A stretch of DNA of 64,000 bases from Molossus alvarezi. Lineage: Eukaryota; Chordata; Mammalia; Chiroptera; Molossidae. Numbering within the stretch: position 1 is the stretch's first letter; each line of letters starts with the position of its first letter. Both the position numbers and the translations under genes were made by a program. The stretch covers positions 26,334,488 to 26,398,487 of the forward strand of contig CM073898.1 in the NCBI GenBank assembly GCA_037176705.1. The letters are read 5' to 3'. A model generated the notes under the pieces. The model saw only the letters and a list, made by a program, of their open reading frames with translations. It had not been told where the DNA came from and did not search any database. Below are positions 32,499 through 43,858 of the stretch, in pieces.

Positions 32499-34030
32499 GT
32501 GGGCATTCTTATCTTTAAAATTTTTTAATTATTAAAAAAATTTTCAATTACAGTTGACATTATTATTTTAGTTTCAGGTATACACCCCAGTGATTAGACA
32601 TTACATAACTTACTAAGTGATCATCCTGTTAAATCTCATACCCATCTGACACCATACAAAGTTATTAGAATATTATTGACTGTATTCTCTTTGCTGTACT
32701 TGACATTACCATGACTCTTTTGTAACCACCAATTGGTACTTCTTAATTCCTTCACCTTTTTCACCCATCCTCCCATCTGCAACTGTCAAAATGTTCTCTG
32801 TTATCTATGAGTCTGTTTCTGTTCTGCTTGTTCATTTATTTTGTTTTTTAGAGTCAGTTGTTGACAGATATGTATTTTTGCCATTTTAATGTTCATATTT
32901 AAAAATTTTTTTTCTTCTTAAAGAAAATCCTTAACATTAAATGTAATATTTGGTTTGGTGGTGATGAACTCCTTTAGCTTTTTCTTGTCTGGGAAGCTCC
33001 TTATCTGTTTTTTATTTTTTTTATTTATTTTTTATTCTGAATGATAACTTTGCTGGGTACAGTTATCTTGGATGTAGGTTCTTGCTTTTCATCACTTTGA
33101 ATATTTCTTGCCAATCCCTTCTGGCCTGCAAAGTTTCTGTTGAGAAATCACCTAACAGTCTGATTTCTAGGAGGTCCCTTGTAGGTAACCAACTGCTTTT
33201 CTCTTGCTGCTTATAAGATTCTCTCTTTGTCTTTAACCTTTTGCATTTTAATTATGATGTGTTGGTGTGGGCCTCTTTGGGTTCCTCTTGTTTGGGATTC
33301 TCTGTGCTTCCTGGACTTGTATGTCTATTTCCTTCACTAAGTTAGGGAAATTTTCTGTCATTATTTTTTTAAGTAGGTTTTTAATCCTTGCTCTCTCTCT
33401 TTTTCTTCCAGCATCCACATGATGTGAATGTTGGTACGCTTGAAGTTGTTCCAGAGGCTCCTTACGCTATCTTAATTTTTATAGGTTTCTATTCTTTTTG
33501 CTATTTTGATTGGGTGTTTTTTGCTTCCTTATATTCCAAATCACTAATTTGATTCTTAGCTTCATCTTCTCCACTGTTGATTTCCTGTAAATTGTTCTTC
33601 ATTTCTGTTAGTGTATTCTTCATTTCTGACTGGTCCTTTTTTATGCTGTTGATATTCTCAATAAGTTCATTGAGCATCCTTATAACCAGTGTTTTGAACT
33701 CTGCATCTAGCAGATTGCTTGTCTTTATTTTGTTTCGTTCTTATTCTGGAGTTTTGTTTTGTTCTTTTATTGGGGACGTTTTATTTTTGTCTCCTCATTT
33801 TGGCAGCCTTCCTGTGTTTGTTTCTATGTATTAGTTAGAGCTGTTACGTCTCCAAGGCTTGGTATAGTGGCCTAATGTAGTAGGCATTTTGTAGGGTCCA
33901 GTGGCACAGCCTCCCTGGTTACCAAAACTGTAGGGTGCACCCCTTGTGTGGGCTGTGTACACCCTTCCTGTTGCAGTTGAACACTGATTGCTGTTGGCAC
34001 ATCATTGGGAGGGTGGTCATCCTTGTGTTG
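32499..34030 (-). mobile_element. HAL1-2: half-L1 element nested in L1-A
   Basis: Body 32517-34012. Flanks GTGGGCATTCTTATCTTT (32499-32516) and GTGGTCATCCTTGTGTTG (34013-34030) match at 13 of 18 bases, and the L1-A sequence resumes exactly across them. Order on the minus strand: partial 5' UTR, ORF1 (about 33797-32940), about 10 codons of ORF2, then L1 3' UTR and tail. No endonuclease or reverse transcriptase remains. The 3' UTR joins at the same point as in HAL1-1, although the ORF2 breakpoint differs. Confidence 0.75.
32940..33797 (-). pseudogene. ORF1 remnant of HAL1-2
   Basis: The antisense sequence parallels HAL1-1 ORF1 throughout, from 'gatgaactcctttagctttt' through the 'ctggcctgcaaagtttctgt' RNA-binding region to the coiled-coil and start near 33797. 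Frameshifts and stops make it a pseudogene. Confidence 0.7.
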
Positions 34031-36299
34031 TTCTGATCTTAGAGGAAAAATTTTCAGTCTTTCACCATGAAGTATGATATTACTGGAGGGTTTGTCATAT
34101 ATTGCCTTTATTATGTTGAGGCACTTTCCTTCTATATACATTTTATTGAGTGTTTTAATCACAAATTAATGTTCTATATTGTAAAATGCTTTTCTGTATC
34201 TTATTGATATGATCATGTGATTTTTATTTTTTATTTTGTTAATGTGGTATATCACATTGATCGATTTACATATGTTGAATTATCCTTGTACTGTCGAAAA
34301 GAAATGAACCCCACTTGATTGTGATGCATTCTCTTTTAAATATATTGTTGGATTTGATCTTCTAGTATTTTGTTTAGGATTTTGGCATCTGTATTCATAA
34401 GAGATATTGGTCCATAGTTTTCTTTTTTGTGTGTTATTCTTGCCAGGTTTTGGTGTCAGGGTAATGACGGCTTCATAAAATGTATTAGGATGTATTCAAT
34501 TTTTTGGAAGAGTTTGAGAGGATAGGTATTAAATCTTTGAATGTGAGGTAGAATTCACTAGTCATGCCATCTGGTCCTGGACCTTTACTCTTTGTGGGGT
34601 TTTGATGGTTGTTTCAATTTTCTCACTGTTGATCAGTCCAGTTAGATTTTCCCGTTCTTTGTGATTCAGTCTAGGAAGGTTATATATTTCTAAGATCTTG
34701 TCCAGTTCATCTAGGTTATAGAATTTGGTGGCATATAGTCTTTCATAGTATTGTTGTAAGATCCTTTGTATTTCTGTGGTGTCCGTTCTAACACCTTCTC
34801 TTTTATTTCTGATTGTGTTTGCCTTTTTTCTCTTAGTGAATTCAGCCAGAGGTTTGTCAATTTTATTAATCTATTCAAAGAACCAACTCTTTGTTGCACT
34901 AATTTTGTATTGTCCTTTTATTCTCTATTTCATTGAATTCTGCTCTAATTCTATAATTTTCTTCTGCTAACCTTGGGCTGCATTTCTTCTTCTTTTTCTA
35001 GTTTTTAAAGTTGTAGTATCGGTTAAGTTGTTTATTTCGGATTTTCTTTCTTGAGATAGGCCTGTAATGATGTAAACTTCCCTCTTATTACCACTTTTGC
35101 TGCATCTCAAAGGTTGATATGTCATATTGTCATTCACATTTGTCTCTATGTATCTTTTGATCTCTCCTTTTCTTTTTTCCTTATTTCTTCCAGTCATTTT
35201 TTAGTAGCTTGTTAATTTCCATGTATTTGTGTTTTTTCCCTGTTTTCTTTTTGCAGTTGATTTCCATTTTCAAAGTATTGTGGTCAGAGAATATGCTTGG
35301 TATGATGTCAGCCTTCTTAAATTTGTGTTCTAATATATGGTCTATTCTTGAGAATGTTCCATGTGCTCTACAGAAACATGTATAATCTGCTGTTCTGGGG
35401 TGAACGGCTCTATAAAGATCGATTATGTCCTTTTGGTCTAATGTGCCATTTAAGGCTGATATTTCCTTATTGATTTTCTGTTTGGATGATCTATCCATCA
35501 CTGTCAATGGGGTGTTTAGGTCCCCTACAATAACTGTGTGTGTACCAGTTTCTCCCTTTAGTTCTGTTAGTAGTTCCTTTACATATTTTGATGCCCCCTG
35601 ATTAGGTGCATCTGTACTGAGAAATGGTAAGTCTTCTTGATGTATTATCTTCTTTGTCATTATAAAATGTCCATCTTTGTCTCTTAGTATCTTCTTTATC
35701 TTGAAATACATTTTGTCTTATATAAGTAAGACAAATGTAAGTGGGCCACACCCGCTTCTCTGTGGATGCCATTTGCTTGGAGAATCATTTCCCACCCTTT
35801 TATTTTGAGTCTGTATTTGTTCTTGCAACAGAGATGTGTCTCCTGAAGACAGCATATGGTTGGGTTTTGTTTTTTGACCCAACCTGCTACTCTGATCCTT
35901 TTCATTGGTGAGTTCAGTCCATTTACACTTAGGTAATTATTGATGTATGAGGATGTCTGATAGCCATTTTATCTTTTGTTTTCTGGGCTCTGTGTCTCCA
36001 TTGTTTCTTTTCCCTTGTGTTTCCATCTGTTGTTTTAGTTTGGTGGTATTATGTAATTTTTTCCTCTTTTTTTTTTTTTTAATGTTATTTGTCCCAGTTA
36101 TGGATTTTTTTGTGTGGTTACCATTAGATTTATGAAAAATAAAATTTTACATAAATAGTAGTTCTTTTTCTTCTGAATGCATCTTATCTCCATTTTCCTT
36201 TGCAAATTCAGACCTTTGCCCTCTCTATACTGAGTTCATTTCCAAATTGCAGTAGCTGTTGTCTTTCTCTCTCTCTCTTTACTGTTTTACCTCCTTCAA

Positions 36300-37520
36300 C
36301 CTTTGTATCCTTTTGTCTTGGTTTCAGATGGAATAACCCCCTTCAGTATTTCCTGACTTGGAGGTTTGTGGTTCTAAGTTCCCTCAGCTTTCATATGTCT
36401 GGAAAAGTCTTCATTTCTCCTTCACATCTAACAGGTAACTTTGCTGGATATATTATTTTTGGCTGGTCATTTCTCTCTTTCAATAATTTGAATATTTGAT
36501 TCAATTCTCTCTTAGTTTGTATGGTTTCTGCTGAAAAATCTGATGATCCTCTGATGGGATTTCCTTTGCAGGTTACCATTTTCTTTTCCCTGGCTGCTTT
36601 GAGAATTCTGTCATTGATTTTTAACAGTTTTAATATAATGTGCTTGGAGAAGGACTTTTTAGATTGAGATAATTGTGTTCTGTTTGTTTCTTCAATTTGA
36701 GGATCTATCTCTTTCCATAGGTTTGGGAAGTTCTCATCAACTATTTGAATAGGCTCTCTGTTCACTTCTCCTTCTGATATACCCATGATTCTTTTTTTTT
36801 TTTTTTTAATATTTTCAAAATTTATTTTTAGAGAGAGAAGAAGGGAGAGGGAGAGAGAGAGAGAGAGAAACATCAATGTGAGAGTGACACATTGATAGGC
36901 TACCCTTTGCATGCCCCCTACTGGAGATTGAGCCTGCAATCCAGTCATGTGCCCTGACCAGGAATTGAACCAGCAACCCCTTGGTGCATGGGACAGTGCC
37001 CAACCAACTGAGCCACACTAGCCAGGGCTATATACCCATTATTCTTATATTGTTTTTTCTGATGGAGTCAGATAATTCTTATAGAGTTCTTTTCATTTTT
37101 TTAAACTCCTAAGTCTCCCTTTCCTTCCGTCTTTGTCATTTCTAGATTCTCTCTTTGATATCACTAACTCTTTCTTCCATCTGGTCAGCTCTGTTTCATA
37201 AGCTTACTAGTTCATTCCTCATCTCTTTTATTGAGGTTTTCATCTCTAGAATTTCTATTTGGTTCTTTTAAAAAATGTCTGTTTCTTTGGTAAAGTACTT
37301 CTTTTCTTCATTGGCTTTATTTCTGAGTTCATTAAACTGCCTTCCTGTGTTTTCTTATATCTCACTGAGTTTTTTCAGAACTGATCTTGAGTTCTCTTGT
37401 CATTTAAATCACATATTTCCATGTCTTTAAGTTTATTTTCTGGAGATAGTTTCTTTTTTTTCTGAACTGCCGCATTACCTTGGTTATTCATAGTATTTGA
37501 TGAATTTCTTCTTTGCCTAG
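36300..37520 (-). pseudogene. L1-A ORF1 remnant, split by a SINE
   Basis: About 36391-36780 reads as the ORF1 RNA-binding domains (ENFPNLWKEID, ILKAAREKKM, GNPIRGSSDFSAETIQTKR). The coiled-coil part continues at 37047-37490. A SINE interrupts it in the middle. Confidence 0.8.
36777..37046 (-). repeat. Bat tRNA-SINE, subtype 2, inside L1-A ORF1
   Basis: Body 36794-37029 between ATATACCCATGATTCTT (36777-36793) and ATATACCCATTATTCTT (37030-37046), one mismatch. Complete GA-rich stretch and tRNA-like head. Confidence 0.95.
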
Positions 37521-37536
37521 GCATCTGTGGGAATGA

Positions 37537-37537
37537 A

Positions 37538-37575
<38 letters not shown>
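37537..37575 (+). repeat. (TG)n microsatellite
   Basis: A pure TG run near the start of L1-A ORF1 or 5' UTR. Probably expanded after insertion. Confidence 0.9.
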
Positions 37576-37578
<3 letters not shown>

Positions 37579-37579
37579 A

Positions 37580-38650
37580 AAGAGTGACACTTTTCTGTTT
37601 CGTAGGTTGATAAGAAGTCTTTCTTTTGTTTTCCAGTAGATGGTGCTGAAGCACAAGTGTTTTAGTTTCTCTTGTAGTGCTCTTGCTTGGATCTCTGCAG
37701 GGTGGTAGAAAGTGCCCTGTGTTCCTTGGGGAGGTGAGCATCTCCTCTGTGACCAGGTCACCTTGGTCTCAGGACATCACATGGGGGAATGTGGTGGGTG
37801 ACGTGGTTTCCAGTCCATGAAATACCCATGCTGTCCCCTGCAACCAGAGGCGGACAGCAGTGCAGCTGGATGGGTGGGGGCGGGGCCGTTGGGAGAGGCC
37901 AGCTGCTGCATTTGTGGCTTTGTTCTTCCAGCAATGGTGACTGCCAGGCCTCAGCTGCCTCACCTCTGTATCTCTGCCCCTGTCACTGGGATTAGCCTCA
38001 GTGTGTACCCGCTGCTCAGGGAAAATTCTTCTGTCTCTCCAGTTCTCAGGGCTGCAGATGATGTGCCGGGTAGCCCACCACTCTTTGGGGCCTGCTGCTG
38101 CTCTGGGAGGGATGGGTAGGTGAGCTGTGGGAGGCTGAGGGCAGGCAGCCAGGCTCCTGGCTTTGTTTTCGTGCCTGGCAATGGTGGCAACCGCGACCAC
38201 ACCTCTGTGCCCCTTCTTTGCTTAGGTCACAGGGTCCAGCTGCAGTGACCAGTCTGGCAGGAACACTCACCTCTTTGTATCTGTGCTTCTCTAGGCTGAG
38301 GGGATGCAGATGGCTGCCTGGTTTTTCCCCTTCTCCTGAGACCCGAGACCCGCAGGAGCACTGGTCTGCGTCTTGCACCCGAGACCCGCAGGAGCACTGG
38401 TCTGCGTCTTGCACCCGAGACCCGCAGGAGCACTGGTCTGCGTCTTGGCACCGTTTCTGCTTTTGTCCCCTCCCTCTGCCCTCGCCCTCTCTGACTCGCC
38501 CACCTTCAGATGTCTCAGTTCACGGGTCTCAGGCGTGTTTGTGTGTTGACAGGGGATCCTTTCTTTGTTGAATTGTAGCTGTTCAAATTGATACAACTTC
38601 AAGGGGAGAGACCAGGGGAACGGGTCTCCCCACACCGCCATTTCTCTGAT
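37580..38650 (-). promoter_or_regulatory. L1-A 5' UTR (internal promoter region)
   Basis: GC- and CpG-rich sequence between ORF1 and the 5' end. It carries the YY1-type site at 38635-38643 near the expected transcription start. This is the position of the L1 internal Pol II promoter. The several long open frames here on both strands reflect GC richness and not genes. Confidence 0.65.
38341..38447 (-). repeat. Three 36-bp tandem units in L1-A 5' UTR
   Basis: Units start at 38341, 38377 and 38413. They share ACCCGAGACCCGCAGGAGCA and CTGGTCTGCGTCTTG with almost no differences. Confidence 0.92.
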
Positions 38651-40222
38651 GTCTGGAAATACTCTGCACATTGCTTCCACTTTTTGGGAAACCTTTTCAC
38701 AAATGTTAGAAGAGTTGAGGATGGTTTTTGAGGGCATGGAAAGATAAATCATAAGGGTGATGTCTTGCTTCTACATTACCCTGGGAATGTTGAGATAAGG
38801 ACACATTCCCTCTCCCTCTGCTTTGTTTGTTGTATTTTCCTGGTCCAGCTCACGCTATAAATAGCTTCTCTTCTTCTCCATGTTAAATAAACTAGGATTA
38901 GATGTAAAGTTTGGATTAATAATCAAGTTTACAAGTTACTGAAAGTATACCAAGTGACTTACATTTGTTTTGTATGGTCAACGATTCCATTATTTTGCAA
39001 TTGGTGTTTTATTAGAAAACTTTTGCAGTGTCTTAAACCCAGCACATATGTTGTTCTCCACCACTGGAACGGTTTGATGGGTCACCCGAGGTCAGAGGAA
39101 GTTCTGTATTTCAGAGATCCACTTTGGGGCCCACCTTGTCTTTATTTTTCCCAGGGATGAAAATTAGGTTCTAAAGACAAAACACAGTACCTTGCCAGAG
39201 ATTCATCTGGGTACTAAAAGTAATGTATATTTTTCCTATTTCCTCTGTTCAAACATTTTTCTGAGATGATGTGACCTTCATGGTATGTGGTTGGAAAGGA
39301 ATGATTTTCATCTAAATCTATCATTCCTTTAAAAAAAAAAAAAAAGGAATCTCATGTGCATTTTGGAGATTGCTTTGAATGGCAGTATTGGGAAACTCAA
39401 GATTTTTCCTGATCCTAATTCTCAAATGTGTTCCAGTGTCTTATTGGAAGGTCATATGGAGGAGATTTGGGGTTAATGTCCCCAAGTTTGAATTTTCCAG
39501 GAGAGAATTCTGGGTTAGTTTATGAATTGCAAGGAGAGGCTCCCTTGCAAATGGACACGACCTGGTGCTGAGGGGAAGTCAGCATCCCTGTGTCACCCCT
39601 CAGAGAGCTGAAGACTTGAAGAGCATGAACTGGGTGGTGTTCCTGAGACTGGAGTCCCTAATCCAACACAAAGAGATCCTGAACAAGTTTCGGTCGAGAG
39701 TTTGGCTTGGAAGACAACGTTGTTAAGAGAGGGCTCAGCAGGACCCTTCTGGGCCCCTGAAACACCACTACTGTGGATGTCCACCTCTGGGAGCCGAGAA
39801 AGCCAGAGGGAATGGCTGACGAGGAATGCCCTTGAGAGCTGCTCGTAGGTAAACCTTCCAGGCTGGGACCTCCCTCGAGAAAGGACTAGGTCCCAACTGT
39901 TGACCTAAGACTTGTGGGAAGGGCACCTTGTGTGAAATCATCAGGCTTATTTTACTAGTCACCCAGGAAGGAGAATAAAAATTATTTGCTAAAATATTTG
40001 GAGGATTTGACATGTAAAAAATGTAGTAGGGGCTTGAGCCAGTGACAAAGTCCCTCAGATTTTTGGCTGTGTACATATAGCATTAGGAAAGAGGATTCTC
40101 CACAAAAGGCACTGATTTCTAAAAAGGGTGACATATGTAAGGGTGACATATGTTCCTCTCTTCTTCATAGGTGAGTAATAAGGCCCAGAAGGTGTTATCT
40201 CTGTGTTGTGCTTAAGAGCCGT

Positions 40223-40223
<1 letters not shown>
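38651..40223. other. Unassigned non-coding DNA
   Basis: Contains an A15 run at about 39331-39345. The GC-richer part around 39540-39860 has frames on both strands but no recognised protein or repeat. Confidence 0.4.
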
Positions 40224-40273
<50 letters not shown>

Positions 40274-40291
40274 TTGATTGATTGATTGATT
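40224..40291 (+). repeat. Compound microsatellite (GT)n(GA)n(ATTG)n
   Basis: A pure GT tract, then GAGAGAGAGA, then about five ATTG units. Confidence 0.95.
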
Positions 40292-40846
40292 GTCTTGGGA
40301 GCTGCTGAAGTGCCTCTAACTCTGCCCTGTCCCAGAATCTGTTCACAAAGCCTGCAGTCAGGGTTTTAATGAAGGTAATCAAGACATTATCATTTACGGC
40401 CAGAATCAAACTGTTTTGCCACAAGTACAGCCAACAAAACAGTACACTGCCAAGGAGACAATCATTGCTCTAATATCTTTTAGGCTGCCAAAAATGAAAA
40501 CCCTGCCATAAAACTGCTGTTCTGAGCAAAAAATGTCAACTTTTAGACCTCAGCTATTTCACAGGGCACCTGTTCAGTCAGAGGCTGCAGTGGGTGAGGT
40601 TGTTCGTGGTGGTAAATGACTCAGCTCTATTATTTCATAATTTCCCGTCTCTTTTTCTCCATATGTGGGTCGTACTTCTTGTTTGCCTCCCCCATATTGT
40701 GCTTCCCTTGTCCCTTACCCCTCAGGGTCCTTCTTCTAGGCTCTTCCCTCCTCCGCATGCATGTGGGTCAATCTTGCCCTGTTTTCAACCTTTCCACCCA
40801 AATGTTTTTTTCCTGAATACTCTCTTTTCTATAGTGTCTTGATAAA
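40292..40846. other. Unassigned non-coding DNA
   Basis: C/T-rich on the right half. No feature is recognised with confidence. Confidence 0.4.
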
Positions 40847-41342
40847 TGGTTTGCTGTCTTATTATTTTTTAAAAAAATATTTTAAAAATATGTTTTTGCT
40901 CAGTGGTTAGAGCATTGGCCCATGGACCAATGAGTCATGGGCTCAATTCTGGTCAAGGGCATGCACCTTGGTTGTGGTTTGTCCCCGGCCCTGGTTGGGG
41001 TCGTGCGGGAGGCAACCAGTGGATATGTCTCTCTCACATCAGTGTTTCTCTCTCTCTCCTTCCCACTCTATCTGAAGATAAATACAAAAATATCCTTAGG
41101 TGAGGATTAAAAAAATAATAAAAATATGTTTTTATTGATTGTTTAGAGAGAGAGGAAGGGAGAGAGAGAGACATCAATGTGGGAGAGAAACATCAATTGG
41201 CCGCCTCCTGCATGCCCCCCACTAGGAATTGAGCCCGCATCCCAGGCTTGTGCCCTGACCAGGAATTGAACCGGACCTCTCAGTCCATGGGATGACGCTC
41301 AATCCACTGAGCCACACCAGCTGGTGGTTTGGTGTCTTATTA
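40847..41342 (-). repeat. Bat tRNA-SINE, subtype 2, hosting a second SINE in its tail
   Basis: TSDs TGGTTTGCTGTCTTATTA (40847-40864) and TGGTTTGGTGTCTTATTA (41325-41342) enclose the copy. Its T-rich tail complement is at the left and its tRNA-like head ends near 41322. The opposite-strand VES at 40898 landed inside the tail. Confidence 0.9.
40884..41133 (+). repeat. VES-type SINE, slightly 5'-truncated, nested
   Basis: Body 40898-41119 between perfect AAAAATATGTTTTT copies (40884-40897, 41120-41133). It lacks about the first 15 bases of the head, starting at GCTCAGTGG. Confidence 0.93.
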
Positions 41343-41544
41343 AGAATTTTAGATATATGAGGACTTTTGTTTTTCAAGACCCATTTATTTATGCTGGTAA
41401 CAAAATTTGATATTAGGCCAATTTGGGACTCATAGTTATATAACTTTGCTTCATTTTAAATCTGATAGCACAGAGAAGTTAAATAATAGGCATGTAGGAT
41501 TTCAGTGATCAGAGGGTACTTAATTTTATAACTTTATTAATTCA

Positions 41545-42290
41545 ATTATATTAATTGATTCATGTAGTTTTTCAATAAGTTTTTATTGCTCACGTGCCAT
41601 GTGAGAAAAGTGAGATTCAGTCTCTATCCTTTTAGGTCTTCTAGTCTAATGGGAAAGCTGGCAGTATTCAAGTAATCACAAAAATAAATTAAAAAATTAC
41701 AACTGTAATAATATTATGAGCATGTAGAGAGAATTGACATAATATGGGAGCTGAGGGAAAGCTTCTCTGAGTGAGTGAAACTTGAGATGAGGTCTGATGG
41801 AAGACTATATGTTGACTGGAGGACAAGAAGTATGGCAGGCAAGGGAACAGCATGTGCGAAGGCCCTGTGGTATGGGGGCACAGGCACATTAGAGGAACCA
41901 AAAGGAAGACTGTGTGATAAGGGTACAGAGAGTATTGCTGGACTTCCAAATAGCTAGTGTAAGTCACGGAAATATTTTAGGTGGAAGGGGTCACGTAATC
42001 AGATTTACATTTCAAAAAGAATACTGATTACATGGCCAGATGATTAAAGGAGCAAAACAGATGGAAGTAGGCCATCAAGGGATCTCTCACAGTAGTCCTG
42101 ATGAGAGTGAGGTGGCTTGGATGGGGGTGGTTCTCTGGGGGAGATACAGAGACATGAGCAGAAATGAAAGGTATTCATTTACCAAAACTTAGGGAAGAGG
42201 AAAGGGTGATGTTAGTCATAGGTTTTGGATTTTGGGCTAGCCTAAGTTGATGGTTGTGGGACAACGGAAGAAACCAAGTTCATGGTGGAA
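41545..42290 (-). repeat. L2 (LINE-2, CR1 clade) fragment
   Basis: Antisense L2 landmarks: GGAACAGCATGTGCGAAGGC, CCTGTGGTATGGGGGC, 'ggaaatattttaggtggaag', 'ggtcacgtaatcagatttac', AGTGAGGTGGCTTGGATGG. Coding capacity is gone. Confidence 0.65.
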
Positions 42291-42918
42291 GATCACAGAT
42301 CAGTTTCCTGTTAGATTGAGGTACTTTGGGTTTGTAGAGGTTGAAATATAACGAAGACAGTTGGATTTACATATTCGGAACTCAAGAAAGGGTCTGGGAT
42401 AGAGTAATAAATGAGGGAACCAAAGCTCAAAGAAATCCTTGCTTGAAGTCACACAGCTATTAGGTGGTAGAGCCAAGATTACATTGGAGTCTTTTTGCTT
42501 CTTGATCAAACATCTCCTTATTGTTGCAAAGAGAAAAAGACAGATACAGTAAGGTGAGCCTCTGAGGTAGGCATAGTCCTCTTCCCCTGCCTCAGTGATT
42601 CTACTGTTGATGAAAATGGAAAACTAAAATATTAGAAGAAAATAGTATATTCATGCTTTCTCTAATTTTACTTGCATTGTGAGATTTAAGATTTGTGTTC
42701 ACATTCTGATTTTATATTTCCCTTATACCTAAGTATTAACAAACTGCTCACAGATTGGATTTAATTACCCCTGAGAACCAAAAGTATTACTCAGTGAATA
42801 AATGTAAAATGATTAAAATTGATTGCAATGCCTTGTCATGTTTTTAAAAGAGAGAAAAAAACGTGAGTATCTTTGAAAGATTCCATATGTCAGTCCTGCT
42901 GTGGTCTCTGTTTTAGAA
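42291..42918. other. Mostly unassigned DNA with a short MIR
   Basis: A minus-strand MIR core lies near 42395-42495 ('gaagtcacacagctattagg' then TGGTAGAGCCAAGATT). The rest is unassigned. Confidence 0.5.
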
Positions 42919-43207
42919 CAGCGGTTTTCAACCTTTCCGTCTCCTGGCTCACATCAACTAATCACTAAAATTCTTTGGCACACCACAAAATGTGTATTTT
43001 TGCCAATCTGACAAAAATATAGGTATACGTTTCATTCATTCACACCGGACGGCTATTGTTGTGTTAGCTGTTGTCATTTTTCCATTTGACAATCTAAGAG
43101 AAAAAAGGTCGGTGACCCTCACTAAATAAATAGTCAGGTATTGCATGTTTTATAAATTCTTGTGGCACACCGCGTGCCTGCCACGGCACACTGCTTGAAA
43201 ATTGCTG
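42919..43207. mobile_element. hAT-like non-autonomous DNA transposon with TIRs
   Basis: The left end CAGCGGTTTTCAACC and the right end (minus strand) CAGCAATTTTCAAGC form imperfect terminal inverted repeats around about 289 bp. The internal text (GGCACACCACAAAATGTG, 'ccaatctgacaaaaatatag') has no coding capacity. The flanks TTTAGAA and TTTCGAA may be a decayed target duplication. Confidence 0.75.
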
Positions 43208-43858
43208 TTTCGAAGAAAGAAAGTAGTTCAGGAGGAAAACTGACAGAGGACCACAGTGATCATTAAGACAGTATTGGGGATATTGGAAAAGGCTTATGTT
43301 TTGTGGAAGTCATAATGAGGGCAAATGTGCAGAAGCAGTAAGCCGTTAAATACAGGAGCTTTACATTGTTATAATGTTCTAGTGTATGTGCTTAGAACGG
43401 CATTTTAAATGTTAATGACACAATTAATTCCTAAACTCTATTTTCAAATTTAAAATCACATCACATAAAAATTTTAAATAACATCACATAAAAATATCTC
43501 AAGTCTTTGATTTCTTTTGCAAGGGTGAGATGATTTCAATGTTCTTCGGTGTCCTTTCTCTTCTCTCCGAGATGCTGAAGGGGTTTTTAGTCCTAAAATT
43601 TCCATTTCAATGAAGTTGGAAGTTACATGTAAGAAGACTACTGGCAAATTCTCCCTCCCTTCCTCCTGTACCCTATCCTACACCCCTCCCTCCAGAGGTC
43701 TATGGGACTAGCCAAGCGAAGTGGTGTGTTTTATCCTCCGAGTATTTTCTGCTGTCTCCATTTTCTTCTGTGTTTAGGGATTGCTTTGTTCACCACTTGT
43801 TAAAGTTAGCTTGGAAATGAAATGACTGATGTTACTTCAATGTAATAGAATACATTCA
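43208..43858. other. Unassigned non-coding DNA
   Basis: No gene or named repeat recognised. A C/T-rich stretch lies near 43650-43695. Confidence 0.4.

Larger units (their letters stand above)
30651..35967 (-). pseudogene. L1-A ORF2 remnant (interrupted)
   Basis: Decayed LINE-1 ORF2, start near 35967. The endonuclease is the best preserved part (35181-35905): CCLQETH, GDLNTPLT, SRIDHIL and SDHNTLKMEI carry the metal- and phosphate-binding residues of the family. Reverse transcriptase follows around 34030-34800 in antisense. It is split by HAL1-2 and a VES, and holds many stops and frameshifts. Not functional. Confidence 0.8.
29226..38650 (-). mobile_element. L1-A: full-length ancient L1 carrying four insertions
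   Basis: The element runs from its 3' UTR ('gtgatattggttaataaaat' near 29260) through ORF2, ORF1 and the 5' UTR to a YY1-like AAATGGCGG at 38635-38643. Four TSD-bounded guests are nested inside: 29671-30634, 30797-31043, 32517-34012 and 36794-37029. Subtracting these and their duplications leaves about 6.4 kb, the length of a complete L1. Both ORFs are riddled with stops. No convincing outer TSD was found. Confidence 0.85.

Noticed and set aside
38341..38447. Regular 36-bp spacing suggestive of a CRISPR array
   Set aside because: The units are contiguous direct repeats with no unique spacers, inside a mammalian L1.
37769..38752. Several frames of 100-153 codons on both strands
   Set aside because: They fall in the CpG-rich 5' UTR of L1-A. 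The repeated peptide blocks come from the 36-bp tandem units.
38858..38867. TATA-like CTATAAATAG as a gene promoter
   Set aside because: No transcript start context, downstream frame or CpG island. Background occurrence is expected in AT-rich DNA.
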